This document shows positions 8,531 through 17,331 of a stretch of DNA of 64,000 nucleotides, piece after piece. The stretch spans positions 79,361 to 143,360 of the forward strand of contig JADGDU010000011.1 in NCBI GenBank assembly GCA_016744705.1, written 5' to 3'. Under the pieces are notes generated by a model that had not been told where the DNA came from, made no database searches, and saw only the letters and a list, made by a program, of their open reading frames with translations. The stretch's first letter is position 1. Each line of letters begins with the position of its first letter. The DNA is from Candidatus Krumholzibacteriia bacterium. GTDB taxonomy: Bacteria > Krumholzibacteriota > Krumholzibacteriia > LZORAL124-64-63. A program made the position numbers and the translations under genes.

Positions 8531-9381
8531 TTCGATTCGAGAACCTAAAAAAATCCTTCCGGGGAACAGATGTGCTCAAGGGGCTTGACCTGGAGGTCAA
8601 GCTGGGCGACCGCATTGCTCTGGTTGGCTCCAATGGTGCCGGAAAAACCACCATGATCCGCTGCCTGCTGGGTGAATACAACTACGAGGGATCAGTGCTG
8701 GTGGGTGGGTTGGTTCCCAGAGCCAACCGCACTGAGGTGCTCAAGAGAATTGGATTTGTGCCCCAGTTGCCTCCTGCCTTGAAAATGACAGTGAGCCAGC
8801 TGATTGAATTCTCAGCCCGGATCTGTGACAGCGATCCCCAACGCATGGTGGAACTCATCAAGCGTTTGGGTTTGGTCATGGATGAGATTAAGGGACGTCC
8901 TTTCAACAAACTTTCCGGCGGTGAAAAACAGAAAGTTCTGATTGGCATTGCCTTGGGTCGGGATTCTGATTTGTTGGTTCTGGATGAGCCGGCCGCCAAC
9001 TTGGACCCCTCGGCCCGACAGGTGTTTTTCTCCTTGTTGGCCGAGCGCCAGGATAACAATTCCATGATCATTTCCAGCCATCGTCTGGACGAAGTGGCCG
9101 CCTTGGTTAACAGAGTAGTGGAGCTGGATCGCGGACGCATTGTGCTGAATGACCATGTGGCAGACCGCACAGATATGGCCAGCATCCTCAGCAGTGAAGT
9201 GGTGTTGCATGAAGCCAACGAAGCTTTTGCCAAGACCATCAATCCCTGGAAATTTGAATCCCAGGATGGGGGCGTCACTTGGCAGGGCCAGGTGGCTGGC
9301 CCCGATAGGTTGCGCTTTTTGGGCATCCTGTCCCGGTACACCGGATTGCTCAAGGGTATTGAAATGCGGGAGCAGGACTGA
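8527..9381 (+). CDS. nosF: NosF, ABC transporter ATPase
   Basis: The ATPase of the NosFY ABC complex that works with NosD and NosL in copper-site maturation. Walker A is GSNGAGKTT (residues 34-42), the signature is LSGGEKQ, Walker B is LLVLDEP followed by the D-loop, and the H-loop is SSHRLDE. Length (284 aa) is usual for the family, with the typical C-terminal extension after the ATPase core. The start is GTG, overlapping the nosH stop as GTGA. It overlaps the next gene by one base. Confidence 0.94.
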   Translation: MIRFENLKKSFRGTDVLKGLDLEVKLGDRIALVGSNGAGKTTMIRCLLGEYNYEGSVLVGGLVPRANRTEVLKRIGFVPQLPPALKMTVSQLIEFSARICDSDPQRMVELIKRLGLVMDEIKGRPFNKLSGGEKQKVLIGIALGRDSDLLVLDEPAANLDPSARQVFFSLLAERQDNNSMIISSHRLDEVAALVNRVVELDRGRIVLNDHVADRTDMASILSSEVVLHEANEAFAKTINPWKFESQDGGVTWQGQVAGPDRLRFLGILSRYTGLLKGIEMREQD

Positions 9382-9848
9382 TGCGCTGGACCCAGGCATG
9401 GGTGTGGCCTCTGGTCGCCCTGCTCTTGCTGGCAGGTTGCTCTAAGGCTCCGAAAACCGGACCTGAAAAGGTGCGCTGGGACCGAGTTTTGTGCGTGCGT
9501 TGCCTGATGGCTGTTAGTGATCATAGTTTTTCGGCCCAGGTGCGGGGTGGCCCCGTCGGCAAGAAGTCGAAGGTTTATTTCTACGATGACATTGGTTGCG
9601 CAGTGCTTTGGCTGGATAAACAAGACTGGTGGGATGGTGGGCAGTGGGTGGATGACCCCTCTACCGAAATCTGGGTCAACGACTGGAATGATCAAAGCTG
9701 GATTGATGCCCGAAAGGCGTACTACGTCAAAGGCCAAATCACTCCCATGGACTTCCAGCTGGGAGCCCAGGTGCAGAAAGTGCCTGGATCCTTAAATTTT
9801 GAGGATGCCATGGAGTACATCCGCAACCGAGAACAAGAAGCTCATTAG
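9381..9848 (+). CDS. nosL: NosL-like copper chaperone lipoprotein
   Basis: A small lipoprotein (155 aa) with a lipobox LAGC near residue 19. It carries the CxRCxM motif (CVRCLM) typical of NosL proteins that deliver Cu(I) to apo-NosZ or NosD. The rest of the fold resembles NosL, including the YFYDDIGCAVLWL segment and the conserved AYYV element. It sits between nosF and nosY, an order seen in some clade II clusters, and overlaps nosF at TGATG. Confidence 0.85.
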   Translation: MRWTQAWVWPLVALLLLAGCSKAPKTGPEKVRWDRVLCVRCLMAVSDHSFSAQVRGGPVGKKSKVYFYDDIGCAVLWLDKQDWWDGGQWVDDPSTEIWVNDWNDQSWIDARKAYYVKGQITPMDFQLGAQVQKVPGSLNFEDAMEYIRNREQEAH

Positions 9849-9868
9849 CAATAAAGGATGACGAGTTC

Positions 9869-10696
9869 ATGAAGCAATTGATGCAACTGGCCCAGGCGGA
9901 TATAGGCGAATCTCTGCGCGCCCGCTGGTTTCTGGTTTACTCCCTGGTGTTTGGTGGAGTGATGGTAGGGCTGTTCGTTTCCGGCCTCACCGAATCACGA
10001 GTCATGGGTTTCACGGGGCTGTCCCGTCTGCTGGTGACCTACCTGCAGATCACCATGGCCATTCTGCCCATTTTCATGCTCATCACCACCGTGCGTTCGG
10101 TTGTTGGAGATCGTGAGGCCGGGGTGTTCGAATACATACTCTCCTTGCCCGTGAGCATTGGCGCCTGGTATTGGGGCAAGCTGGCTGGCCGTTTCCTGGT
10201 GGTCTTCATGCCTGTTTTCGGGGCCATGCTTCTGGCCATTTTATTTGGTGTTGTCAAGGGCGTGGCCATTCCCTGGTTCCAGGTTCTTTTTTATACCGGG
10301 TTGCTGGCCTCTCTGGCCTGGTGTTTTCTGGGCATCGGAATGCTCATCTCCACCCTCTCGCGCTCAACGGATGTTGCCCAGGGAGGAGCCTTTGTCACCT
10401 GGTTGGTTCTGCTGCTCTTTTTGGATCTGATCATGCTGGCTGTGCTCATCAAAGAAGGGTTGCCGCCTGAAGGTGCCATCGCCATTTCATTGGCCAACCC
10501 CTTGCAGTCTTTCCGCACCGCATCCATGTTGCTGTTTGATCCCCAGCTGGTTTTGCTGGGGCCCTCGGCGTACGTCATTCTGGATAATTTCGGGCGCACC
10601 GGTTACCTGATCTGGGCTATGTTGTATCCTGTGTTCATTGGCCTGGTCAGCGCGGGCTCCGGGTTTTGGATTTTCAAGCGGGGAGATTATTCCTGA
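9869..10696 (+). CDS. nosY: NosY, ABC transporter permease
   Basis: The membrane permease partner of NosF. About six hydrophobic segments are visible across 275 residues, with the conserved cytoplasmic VVGDREAGVFEYILSLP motif that couples to the ATPase. It is the last gene of the nos operon. An AAAGGA-like site precedes the ATG. Its 3' end overlaps the 3' end of the convergent nosD-like gene by ten bases, leaving no room for a terminator between them. Confidence 0.93.
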   Translation: MKQLMQLAQADIGESLRARWFLVYSLVFGGVMVGLFVSGLTESRVMGFTGLSRLLVTYLQITMAILPIFMLITTVRSVVGDREAGVFEYILSLPVSIGAWYWGKLAGRFLVVFMPVFGAMLLAILFGVVKGVAIPWFQVLFYTGLLASLAWCFLGIGMLISTLSRSTDVAQGGAFVTWLVLLLFLDLIMLAVLIKEGLPPEGAIAISLANPLQSFRTASMLLFDPQLVLLGPSAYVILDNFGRTGYLIWAMLYPVFIGLVSAGSGFWIFKRGDYS

Positions 10697-11916
10697 TTTT
10701 TCATCATCGGCTTGGGGTCGCAGAGAATGATGGCCGGCTCGGAAAACGGCACCAAGCGTTCTACAAAATCCACAATCTCCAGATTGGGTGAGCCCCGATA
10801 GAATTTGGCCATGGAGCGATCCATCCAGATGCGGTCCGAATGCAGATAGATGGTGTAGGGCCGGTCACCTACCCCGTCTCCATCCATGTCGAAACCCACA
10901 TAATCCTGCCAGAAATTTCCCAGCCAATCGTTGTCGATGGCGCTCGATGGTGCCGTCACCTGCACCTGTTGGAAATTTCCCTGGAAGTGGTTGCCGTGGA
11001 TGATGTGCCCGCCCCGGTCCCCATAGAAAAACATGGCTACACTGTTGTAGGCAAAGGTATTGCCCAATAGGTAAAGAATATCTTCGGGGAAAATGGGTGA
11101 ATTGGCGGTGAGGCCTACGGCGCAGTCGAGGATCTCATTGTATTCGATTCTGGTTTGGGAGCTGCCTTTGATGGCCACGGCCGACCCGGAGAGCTTGTCC
11201 TGATGTTGGATCCGGTTGTGATGGATGTAGAGGCTGTCGGAATATACTCCCACAATACCGTGTTCGTTGTCGCTGAGGATGTTGTGGGATATTTCGGTGG
11301 CCTGGGAGTAGATCAGTTCCATGCCCATGCGCCCACCGGAAATTTTATTGCCTTTGACCAGGTTGTAAGGAGAGCTGGCCAGAACCATGTCTCGCACCTG
11401 ATAAATGATGTTGTCTTCAATGAGGTTGTATTTGCTATACCAGAGCCTGATGCCTTCGCCGCGCAAAACAATGTCCCGATCAATCAGCGAGGAAATGAGA
11501 TTGCCTCTGACGGTGTTGTGATTTCCCTTGGAGATGTGAACACCGAAGAGGCAATTATCCACCATGTTGTTTTCGAAGATTACATGGTTGGCTTCAATGA
11601 GTACTCCGGAATCCACCAGATCATGAGAGCGGCCCGAGGCAGTCAGGCGCAGGTTGCGTACTTGCACACTATCGCAATCGATGGTCATGATGGTGCCGTG
11701 GCTTCGGCCGTGGATGATCACTTCTCCCTGACCATCAATGGTGATGGGTTTGGAAATGTGCACAGGGCCAATGTAGGTTCCCGGTCTCAGCTCCAGGGTC
11801 TCGCCAGCGGGAGTCAGGTTGATGAAGGGTTGCAGAGGAATGGCTGCGCTGGCGCTGGCATGGGCCCACATCAGGAACAGGAACAAATTCAGCAGGAGTG
11901 TGCGCCGGACATTCAA
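10687..11916 (-). CDS. Second NosD-like beta-helix protein
   Basis: An exported beta-helix protein of 409 residues and a clear relative of the NosD encoded at 5405-6715. Shared features are an opening ITIDG region, GEGIRLWYSKYN, a YSD segment, GNFWQDYVGFDMDGDGVGDRPY, and a DFVERLVPFSEP tail matching DFLERLVPFSDP of NosD. The start is a TTG at 11916 with a GGAGCAGGA site, one base after the stop of the upstream gene, so the two are coupled. No second NosF/NosY accompanies it. It may assist the adjacent Nos system or mature another cofactor. Confidence 0.85.
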   Translation of the reverse strand: MNVRRTLLLNLFLFLMWAHASASAAIPLQPFINLTPAGETLELRPGTYIGPVHISKPITIDGQGEVIIHGRSHGTIMTIDCDSVQVRNLRLTASGRSHDLVDSGVLIEANHVIFENNMVDNCLFGVHISKGNHNTVRGNLISSLIDRDIVLRGEGIRLWYSKYNLIEDNIIYQVRDMVLASSPYNLVKGNKISGGRMGMELIYSQATEISHNILSDNEHGIVGVYSDSLYIHHNRIQHQDKLSGSAVAIKGSSQTRIEYNEILDCAVGLTANSPIFPEDILYLLGNTFAYNSVAMFFYGDRGGHIIHGNHFQGNFQQVQVTAPSSAIDNDWLGNFWQDYVGFDMDGDGVGDRPYTIYLHSDRIWMDRSMAKFYRGSPNLEIVDFVERLVPFSEPAIILCDPKPMMKNQE

Positions 11917-11917
11917 T

Positions 11918-13576
11918 TTAATCCTGCTCCAGATCCAGGGCGGATTTGATCAGTTCTTGAACCACGGATTTTTTCATTTCCACATGAACCAAATAATCGT
12001 CATGGTCAATCGCCAGAGTTTGCTTGAACGGCAAAGGATGATTGGTGATCCAGGGAATTTCATCTCCTTGGGTCATCTCTTCCACCAATTCCAGGACTAC
12101 GCCCAAGGCCGCATTCAGGTCGCCAACGGTGGCTGATTGAACAAAGCCGTTTTTGTTCACCTTTTTTAATCTGGGGTCCACTTGGCCTTTGTTCTCATCC
12201 ACCCGGCCAATCAACTCGTTCATCAAGCCCTGGGTTGGCCCCCCACAGAAGAGCAGGTAGTTGTCAACTTGAGCCAGATAGATATTTCCGGACAGGAAGC
12301 GCAGCATGGTGACCATGTTCGAGGCTACCAAGGGGTCATCCAGGGACAGATCCAGATCTGCAGTGGCCAGGTTGTTCAGCTCTTCCTCATTGGGCACCAA
12401 TTGCCAGGCCGATACATCATGGCCCTTGAACGGGATTGCTTCCATAACAGCCATTTCCAGTCCCATACCAAAACCGTTCATGCGGTTGGCCAGATCCAAA
12501 AGTTTTCGCCAGTCGTTTGGGGCATCATCGCTTTTGATGATGCTCTGGAATGACGAATTGTTTTTTTCGAAGCGCATGGTCATGGCCGAAGGGGCAAAAG
12601 AGATGGTCATGGTGTTGAGGTAGTCAGTGTACCAGGTTTCGTACAACCGGGCGGCCTCTGGTGGCATCAGGGCCGTTGTGGAGTGCATGGTGGCCAAATA
12701 GTAGTCCATGAAAATGTTCATCTGGGATGATTGGTCCAGGGCTGAAACGGTGAGCAGACTCTCCCCTCCGGGCAGGAAGCGAGTCAGCTGGAGGGCTTCA
12801 GTAAAAGAGGGTTGAGGGCCGGGTGCAAAGTCGCTGCCGGGTTGGGTGCGGAAAATGAAATCTTTGGTTACGAGGTCGCCGTCCTGGCTCAGGAAAAGAT
12901 CAAGCCCTTCGGCGGAATTCAGAAAACTGCGGGCCAATTTGATCGTGGCAAGGGTGGTTTCAAGGGAAGGCAATTCCTCGGAGGAATTCTCCGCCTGGAG
13001 CTGCATTTGTGATAATCCCATTTCCAAAAGAAACCGGTAGGTGTCGATGATGCTCGTCAGGTCCAGGGTGACGCTCATCAGGCCGGCATTCAGTTCGCTG
13101 GCCCAGGCTGGCTGCAGGTCAGACGGTGAAAAATAAGGATCGGTGCTGACGGCAAGATATTGACCTTCTCTGATCAGATTGAACTTGTCCAAACCAGGGA
13201 CTGAGGCCACTTCAAAATTATTGTCTTTCAAGGCCATCAGGCCCGTCACCTGGTATGGCTCGCCACCCATGGGGGGCATCAAGTTTAAAACCGCCAGGAA
13301 TGGCTTGCTTCGGTCTACATGTTCTACAAATGCGGGGTCAAGGAGTTGCAGATAGTGAGAGAGAGAGGCATCCTGCCGGTCGAGTGTATGGGGGAGCACT
13401 TCTCGCCACAATGCATCCAACTCTTCCAGGGAAGAAACAGCCAACACGGCATCAGCTGAGGCCGGCAACAAAGATTTCATATCTTGGGGCATCTCAAAAG
13501 ATTTTTGCTCTGCAGTGGCAACACTGGCCAGCAGGGCCGAAACCAGCAAAGAGATGAATAAAATACGGCGATACAT
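11918..13576 (-). CDS. Exported protein of unknown function (DUF3352-like)
   Basis: A 552-residue protein with a Sec signal peptide (about residues 1-22). The opening LLPASADAVLAVSSLEELDAL and long alternating hydrophobic/charged segments recall DUF3352-type exported proteins, but I cannot assign a function. No catalytic motif, heme motif or clear repeat is seen. It lies in the middle of a three-gene minus-strand operon: 24 bases after the C69 peptidase gene and one base before the NosD-like gene. This context hints at an envelope role. Confidence 0.75.
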   Translation of the reverse strand: MYRRILFISLLVSALLASVATAEQKSFEMPQDMKSLLPASADAVLAVSSLEELDALWREVLPHTLDRQDASLSHYLQLLDPAFVEHVDRSKPFLAVLNLMPPMGGEPYQVTGLMALKDNNFEVASVPGLDKFNLIREGQYLAVSTDPYFSPSDLQPAWASELNAGLMSVTLDLTSIIDTYRFLLEMGLSQMQLQAENSSEELPSLETTLATIKLARSFLNSAEGLDLFLSQDGDLVTKDFIFRTQPGSDFAPGPQPSFTEALQLTRFLPGGESLLTVSALDQSSQMNIFMDYYLATMHSTTALMPPEAARLYETWYTDYLNTMTISFAPSAMTMRFEKNNSSFQSIIKSDDAPNDWRKLLDLANRMNGFGMGLEMAVMEAIPFKGHDVSAWQLVPNEEELNNLATADLDLSLDDPLVASNMVTMLRFLSGNIYLAQVDNYLLFCGGPTQGLMNELIGRVDENKGQVDPRLKKVNKNGFVQSATVGDLNAALGVVLELVEEMTQGDEIPWITNHPLPFKQTLAIDHDDYLVHVEMKKSVVQELIKSALDLEQD

Positions 13577-13600
13577 GAACGTCTTCCTCCTGATAGGGGC

Positions 13601-15226
13601 CTAATAGTCCGCCGGTTCGGAGAGGGTCTCATCCGTGGGCAAAAGGAACTGCTCTGGTCGCTGTTTCAGGACAGCCCGCAACCACGAATCCGGGTACCCT
13701 TTTTCCCGTGCTCTGCCGTCTGCATCCTTTACATAACCATCGTTATAGGTGGTCAAAAGGTACTCGCCCAGGTCCCGCCATTTGCGCACCACATCTTCGG
13801 CATGCTGCACCGAATAATCGGTGAGGTAGGCCCGCATTAATTCCGGGTCTTTTTTGGCCAATTCGGCGGCCGTTTTTTCCACGGCAGGCTGCAGTGCGAG
13901 GAATTGCCCTTCCAGTTGGTTCTGTACAGTGCGGATGTCGGGGCTCATGTAAGAATATTTCAGGGCGGCAAAGTTGGAGACGAAATTGAAGGTCCACCAG
14001 GCCGAATCCCAGGTGAATTGGCCCAGGCCGCCCCGGGCATATGATTCAGGGATGGCGTCGATCCCACAGTACAGAGGCACGTAACAGGTGAACCAGGTAT
14101 CGTCCAGTCCGTACCACGTCAGCCCGCCCACGGGGTCTGGTAACCAGGACCGGGATTGGGTGACCATGGAAAAGCCCGTCTGCTGGGTGGAGATGGGGCG
14201 TTCCCAGGTGTACTGCATATCGTCCACTTCAAAGCCCATGGGGCGCCAGCGGGTAGGGTTGCCATAAGGGCCAGCGTCCACACCCTGGGTCATATCAAAT
14301 TCGGTGCCTTCATAATGATCGCGCATGAGGTCGAAGACAGCAGCCACATCCAGTTTTTCATCAGGCTTGACCCAAAGGGGATATGGTTCGGCATCGGCAT
14401 CGCCCCGCTGGTAATCCGCTGAAAAGTTTTGGGAAGGGGCGCAGCGACGGAACAGGCTCCAGACCCGGGCGGCAGTGTAGCGCAACTTCTGGGGAGTGGC
14501 TGGGTGGAAAGCTTTGCGCCAGCTGAAAGGGCCATCGGCCTCGTCGTACCAGCCGCTCTCCTGGGCAAACTGGACCATGTCCTGGCCGCTGTGCAGGCAG
14601 TTGTCGTCGTCATCCCAATCGAAGGTGGCAATGCGGCCTCCATTGGCGTAGGCGCTCACATAGCCGTTGGGAACACGCAAGGCCACCCAGTGGGCACCTT
14701 GACCGCCAGGTCCGGGGCCTACCATTTCCATGATCCAGGCTTCGTGGGCGTCGCCGATGGCAAATGATTCCCCTGTGCTGTTGTAGCCATATTCATCCAC
14801 AAGGTCGCCCATGACCTGGATGGCGTGGCGGGCCGATTCTGCCCGCTGCAGGGTCAGTTGCATAAGGCGCCAGTAACTGAGCATGCCTTCGGGGTTGGTC
14901 AACTCTTCCCGGCCACCGGTGGTGGTTTCGCCGATGGTCACCTGGTTTTCGTTCATGAGGTTCACCACGGCAAAGGTGTGGGCCGGTTGTTTGACTTTGC
15001 CCAGAACTTTCCCGCCCCAGGTGGTGACTTCGAAATAGTCGTCGGGCCCATGGTCGGCTGCGGGGGTATTGCGCAGAATGGGGTGGAATTCCCCGTCGCA
15101 GGTGTAGGTGACGATGACCGAGCCGTCAGCGGTGGCTTTGGGGGAAGCGATGAAATTGGTGCAGGCGGTGGCAGGAATGGCCACCAGCAAAATAAGCATA
15201 AGGAAAGAGCTGAGCAGGCGGGTCAT
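13601..15226 (-). CDS. Exported C69-family dipeptidase
   Basis: An N-terminal nucleophile hydrolase of the C69 (PepD/dipeptidase A) family. The signal peptide ends in PATA and the next residue, Cys22, begins the CTNFIASPKATADGS motif, so signal cleavage would expose the catalytic cysteine. Other family features are TIGETTTGGREEL, the EAWIMEMVG segment and a HYEGTEFDMTQG segment. Length (541 aa) is typical. The start at 15226 is preceded by an AAGGA site. Probably cleaves dipeptides in the periplasm. First gene of the operon that ends with the second NosD-like gene. Confidence 0.9.
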   Translation of the reverse strand: MTRLLSSFLMLILLVAIPATACTNFIASPKATADGSVIVTYTCDGEFHPILRNTPAADHGPDDYFEVTTWGGKVLGKVKQPAHTFAVVNLMNENQVTIGETTTGGREELTNPEGMLSYWRLMQLTLQRAESARHAIQVMGDLVDEYGYNSTGESFAIGDAHEAWIMEMVGPGPGGQGAHWVALRVPNGYVSAYANGGRIATFDWDDDDNCLHSGQDMVQFAQESGWYDEADGPFSWRKAFHPATPQKLRYTAARVWSLFRRCAPSQNFSADYQRGDADAEPYPLWVKPDEKLDVAAVFDLMRDHYEGTEFDMTQGVDAGPYGNPTRWRPMGFEVDDMQYTWERPISTQQTGFSMVTQSRSWLPDPVGGLTWYGLDDTWFTCYVPLYCGIDAIPESYARGGLGQFTWDSAWWTFNFVSNFAALKYSYMSPDIRTVQNQLEGQFLALQPAVEKTAAELAKKDPELMRAYLTDYSVQHAEDVVRKWRDLGEYLLTTYNDGYVKDADGRAREKGYPDSWLRAVLKQRPEQFLLPTDETLSEPADY

Positions 15227-15337
15227 GGGAGGATCCTTTCCCGGGAAAACTGGAATTTCGTGATTGTGCACTCAAACCATGTTAATATGTGGGGGAATAA
15301 ATCAAAACAAACGTTTTTCATTTCCGGAGGATCATCC

Positions 15338-15757
15338 ATGCAGAGCCGTATTGTAGCCCGATTTGCCCTTTTAAGCCTGACCCTTATTTCTCTCTTGCTG
15401 GTGGGCGCCTGCAGCAGTAGCCCCAACCCGGCCCTCAACCTGGGCGGCATTGATATTGAAGAGGTATTCAACGGGCAGATGAACCGTGTGCAGCAGATTC
15501 TCGGTGGGGTCAATAGCACGGCGGGGCTGGACAAGGCTGCCTCTGAATTACAAACCGTTAGCTACAATTTGGATGATTTGATTTTCAATTCCCAAAAATT
15601 ACCTCTGGATGGCCAAACAGCTTTGTCAGTGTTGGCCATGAAGGAAAGTTCCAACCTGCAGGAACTGGTCAATCAAGTGAATAACAATGCGGCTATGAAG
15701 GACAAGTTGGGCCCCGTGATGCAGGAAATTCAGGCCAAGGTCAGTCAGATGATCTGA
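15338..15757 (+). CDS. Small lipoprotein of unknown function
   Basis: A 139-residue protein with a strong signal peptide and lipobox VGAC (cysteine near residue 25), followed by about 110 residues that look mostly helical. No family is recognised. A clear CGGAGG site lies eight bases upstream of the ATG. It is transcribed away from the C69 gene, with about 110 bases between the two starts. Confidence 0.8.
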   Translation: MQSRIVARFALLSLTLISLLLVGACSSSPNPALNLGGIDIEEVFNGQMNRVQQILGGVNSTAGLDKAASELQTVSYNLDDLIFNSQKLPLDGQTALSVLAMKESSNLQELVNQVNNNAAMKDKLGPVMQEIQAKVSQMI

Positions 15758-15780
15758 CCCCGCTGCCCAGTGACTGAGTC

Positions 15781-15803
15781 GGGGCCACAGCTCTTGTGGC
15801 CCC
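15781..15803 (+). terminator. Stem-loop after small lipoprotein gene
   Basis: GGGGCCACA (15781-15789) pairs perfectly with TGTGGCCCC (15795-15803) around a five-base loop, 24 bases after the lipoprotein stop. There is no T-tract, so it is at best a poor intrinsic terminator; it may instead protect the mRNA end. Confidence 0.4.
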
Positions 15804-15837
15804 CGGCGAACATGACCAGTTTCGCACCCTCCCATTG

Positions 15838-15851
15838 TTACCAATTGGTAA
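15838..15851. promoter_or_regulatory. 14-bp perfect palindrome, possible operator
   Basis: TTACCAATTGGTAA is a perfect palindrome in the noncoding stretch between the lipoprotein gene and the small membrane-protein gene. It has the size and symmetry of a dimeric repressor site. No promoter can be assigned around it with confidence. Confidence 0.35.
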
Positions 15852-15905
15852 TCCTGCCGCAATCTTCTGGCAACTATGAATCCTTTATCTTGCTGCCCAT
15901 GAGGT

Positions 15906-16006
15906 GAAGCCGGACGCGCCCTCCGGTGAACTTCTGCGGAAGACGAGGCCATTTGGATAGGCCTTGTTTTAGGATGCGGTTTCCGAACCGGATGGCTGTC
16001 TTCCGC
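15906..16006 (+). ncRNA. Structured mRNA leader, riboswitch-like
   Basis: The 270-base gap upstream of the small membrane-protein gene folds into several compatible helices. A long-range helix pairs GCGGAAGAC (15936-15944) with GTCTTCCGC (15998-16006). It encloses AGGCC/GGCCT (15946-15950 with 15960-15964) and a CGGTT/AACCG hairpin with a UCCG tetraloop (15977-15990), forming a three-way junction. Upstream, GAAG..CCGGA pairs with TCCGG..CTTC (15906-15934). CTTC can also pair locally with GAAG at 15939-15942, which would disrupt the long-range helix. The structure ends about 24 bases before the start codon. I do not recognise a known riboswitch class. Confidence 0.45.
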
Positions 16007-16029
16007 CAATTTGAAGATTGGAGGAAATA

Positions 16030-16464
16030 ATGTCATTCACAATTGTGGCCATCATAGCAGGGGTACTTTTGGTGGGCATCACCATGGTTCTTCTCTTTTC
16101 AAGTTTGAAGTTGAAGAACTTGCGCACCATACCCAAGCCCCGGGAGTTTGAAGTGGAAACGTTCAAGATGTTTTCTGCCGAAGCCCGTGCCGGAGTGAAG
16201 CTCCAACAGGCTTGTTACAATAACGATCCTAAGGCGGCCAGTGAAGCCTTAACCATGTGGGCCTGGGCCAGTGGAGATTCGACAATGGTCAACAGTTTGG
16301 ATCAAAAAAGAGAAGCGCTCAAAAAGCCGGCTTTTCGTAAGGCTGTCACAGATCTGTGGGCTCACCTGGAGTCAAAAGGAAACAGGACTTGGTTTGGGGA
16401 TGCCCTGTGGAACGCTTTCCTCGAAACAAATCCGGAATTCTACAATCTGGAGATAACCGGTTAG
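16030..16464 (+). CDS. Small membrane-anchored protein of unknown function
   Basis: A 144-residue protein with one N-terminal membrane segment (about residues 4-24) and a soluble domain that should face the cytoplasm, since a Lys-rich stretch follows the helix. The soluble part is rich in helix formers (ACYNNDPKAASEALTMWAWASGD) and has conserved-looking Trp residues. No family is recognised. A GGAGG site precedes the ATG. Its leader is strongly structured (15906-16006), which suggests regulated expression. Confidence 0.75.
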   Translation: MSFTIVAIIAGVLLVGITMVLLFSSLKLKNLRTIPKPREFEVETFKMFSAEARAGVKLQQACYNNDPKAASEALTMWAWASGDSTMVNSLDQKREALKKPAFRKAVTDLWAHLESKGNRTWFGDALWNAFLETNPEFYNLEITG

Positions 16465-16487
16465 CAGAAAAACGACGTGGTTAAGAT

Positions 16488-16593
16488 CTGGGACCCGTCT
16501 CCCGTCATGCGACACGCGCCCTGTTCGTGTGGCTGTGGTCCCAGGTCATAACCCATATCAAGTCATGGGTCAGGCATTCCCATTCTTTGCCTG
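16488..16593 (+). other. Three consecutive stem-loops in gap before response regulator
   Basis: CTGGGACC (16488-16495) pairs with GGTCCCAG (16537-16544) and encloses ACACG/CGTGT (16512-16516 with 16526-16530). Next come ACCCAT/ATGGGT (16551-16556 with 16565-16570) and CAGGCA/TGCCTG (16571-16576 with 16588-16593). None is followed by a T-tract. They lie between the membrane-protein gene and the two-component operon and could be a structured leader or a set of protein-binding sites. Confidence 0.35.
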
Positions 16594-16656
16594 GCCCATG
16601 TCCTGTGTTAGGCTCTCGAAAACAGCAACTCTGATGAACCCAACAATGGAGCCGGG

Positions 16657-17331
16657 ATGCACGTCCTGATTATTGAAGACGACAAGGAAGCCGCCAGTTA
16701 TGTGCGCAAGGGATTGCGTGAGAGCGGGCACACCGTCACGGTGGCCAACAATGGCGACGACGGTTTGATGATGGCCCGCAGTGAGAACTTCGATGTTCTG
16801 GTGGTCGACCGCATGCTGCCGGATATGGAGGGCTTGGAAATCATCCAGACCATCCGTAGGGAAGGCCTCAATACTCCGGCTCTCATTCTCAGTGCTCTGT
16901 CTGAAGTGGGACATCGCGTGGAAGGCCTCAAAGCCGGTGGCGATGATTACCTCACCAAGCCTTTTGCTTTTTCTGAACTTTTGGCTCGCTTGGAAGCCTT
17001 GATACGCCGGACCAATCCTGATATTGCCACCACTGAATACACAGTGGGTGATTTGAACTTGAACCTGCTGACCCGGGAAGTTCGCCGTGGCGAGATTGCT
17101 CTGGAGCTGCAACCCCGCGAGTTTTCTCTGCTTTCCTATCTTATGCAAAACGCCGGACAGGTGGTGACCCGGACCATGCTTTTGGAGAATGTCTGGGAGT
17201 ATAATTTTGATCCCCAAACGAACGTGGTGGATGTTCACATCAGCCGCTTGCGCGGGAAGATTGACAAGGGTTTTGAATCCAGTTTGCTGGAAACGGTTCG
17301 CGGAGCCGGATACCGCATGGTGAAACCATGA
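16657..17331 (+). CDS. OmpR-family response regulator
   Basis: A receiver domain (acidic pair Asp8/Asp9, phospho-acceptor Asp51 in VVDRMLPD, Lys in LTKPF) is joined to a C-terminal winged-helix domain with the typical VRGAGYRM ending. Sequence style is closest to CusR/CopR-type regulators of metal response. Length (224 aa) is normal. It overlaps the histidine kinase gene by four bases (ATGA), so they form a cognate pair. A copper or envelope signal is only inferred. Confidence 0.92.
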   Translation: MHVLIIEDDKEAASYVRKGLRESGHTVTVANNGDDGLMMARSENFDVLVVDRMLPDMEGLEIIQTIRREGLNTPALILSALSEVGHRVEGLKAGGDDYLTKPFAFSELLARLEALIRRTNPDIATTEYTVGDLNLNLLTREVRRGEIALELQPREFSLLSYLMQNAGQVVTRTMLLENVWEYNFDPQTNVVDVHISRLRGKIDKGFESSLLETVRGAGYRMVKP

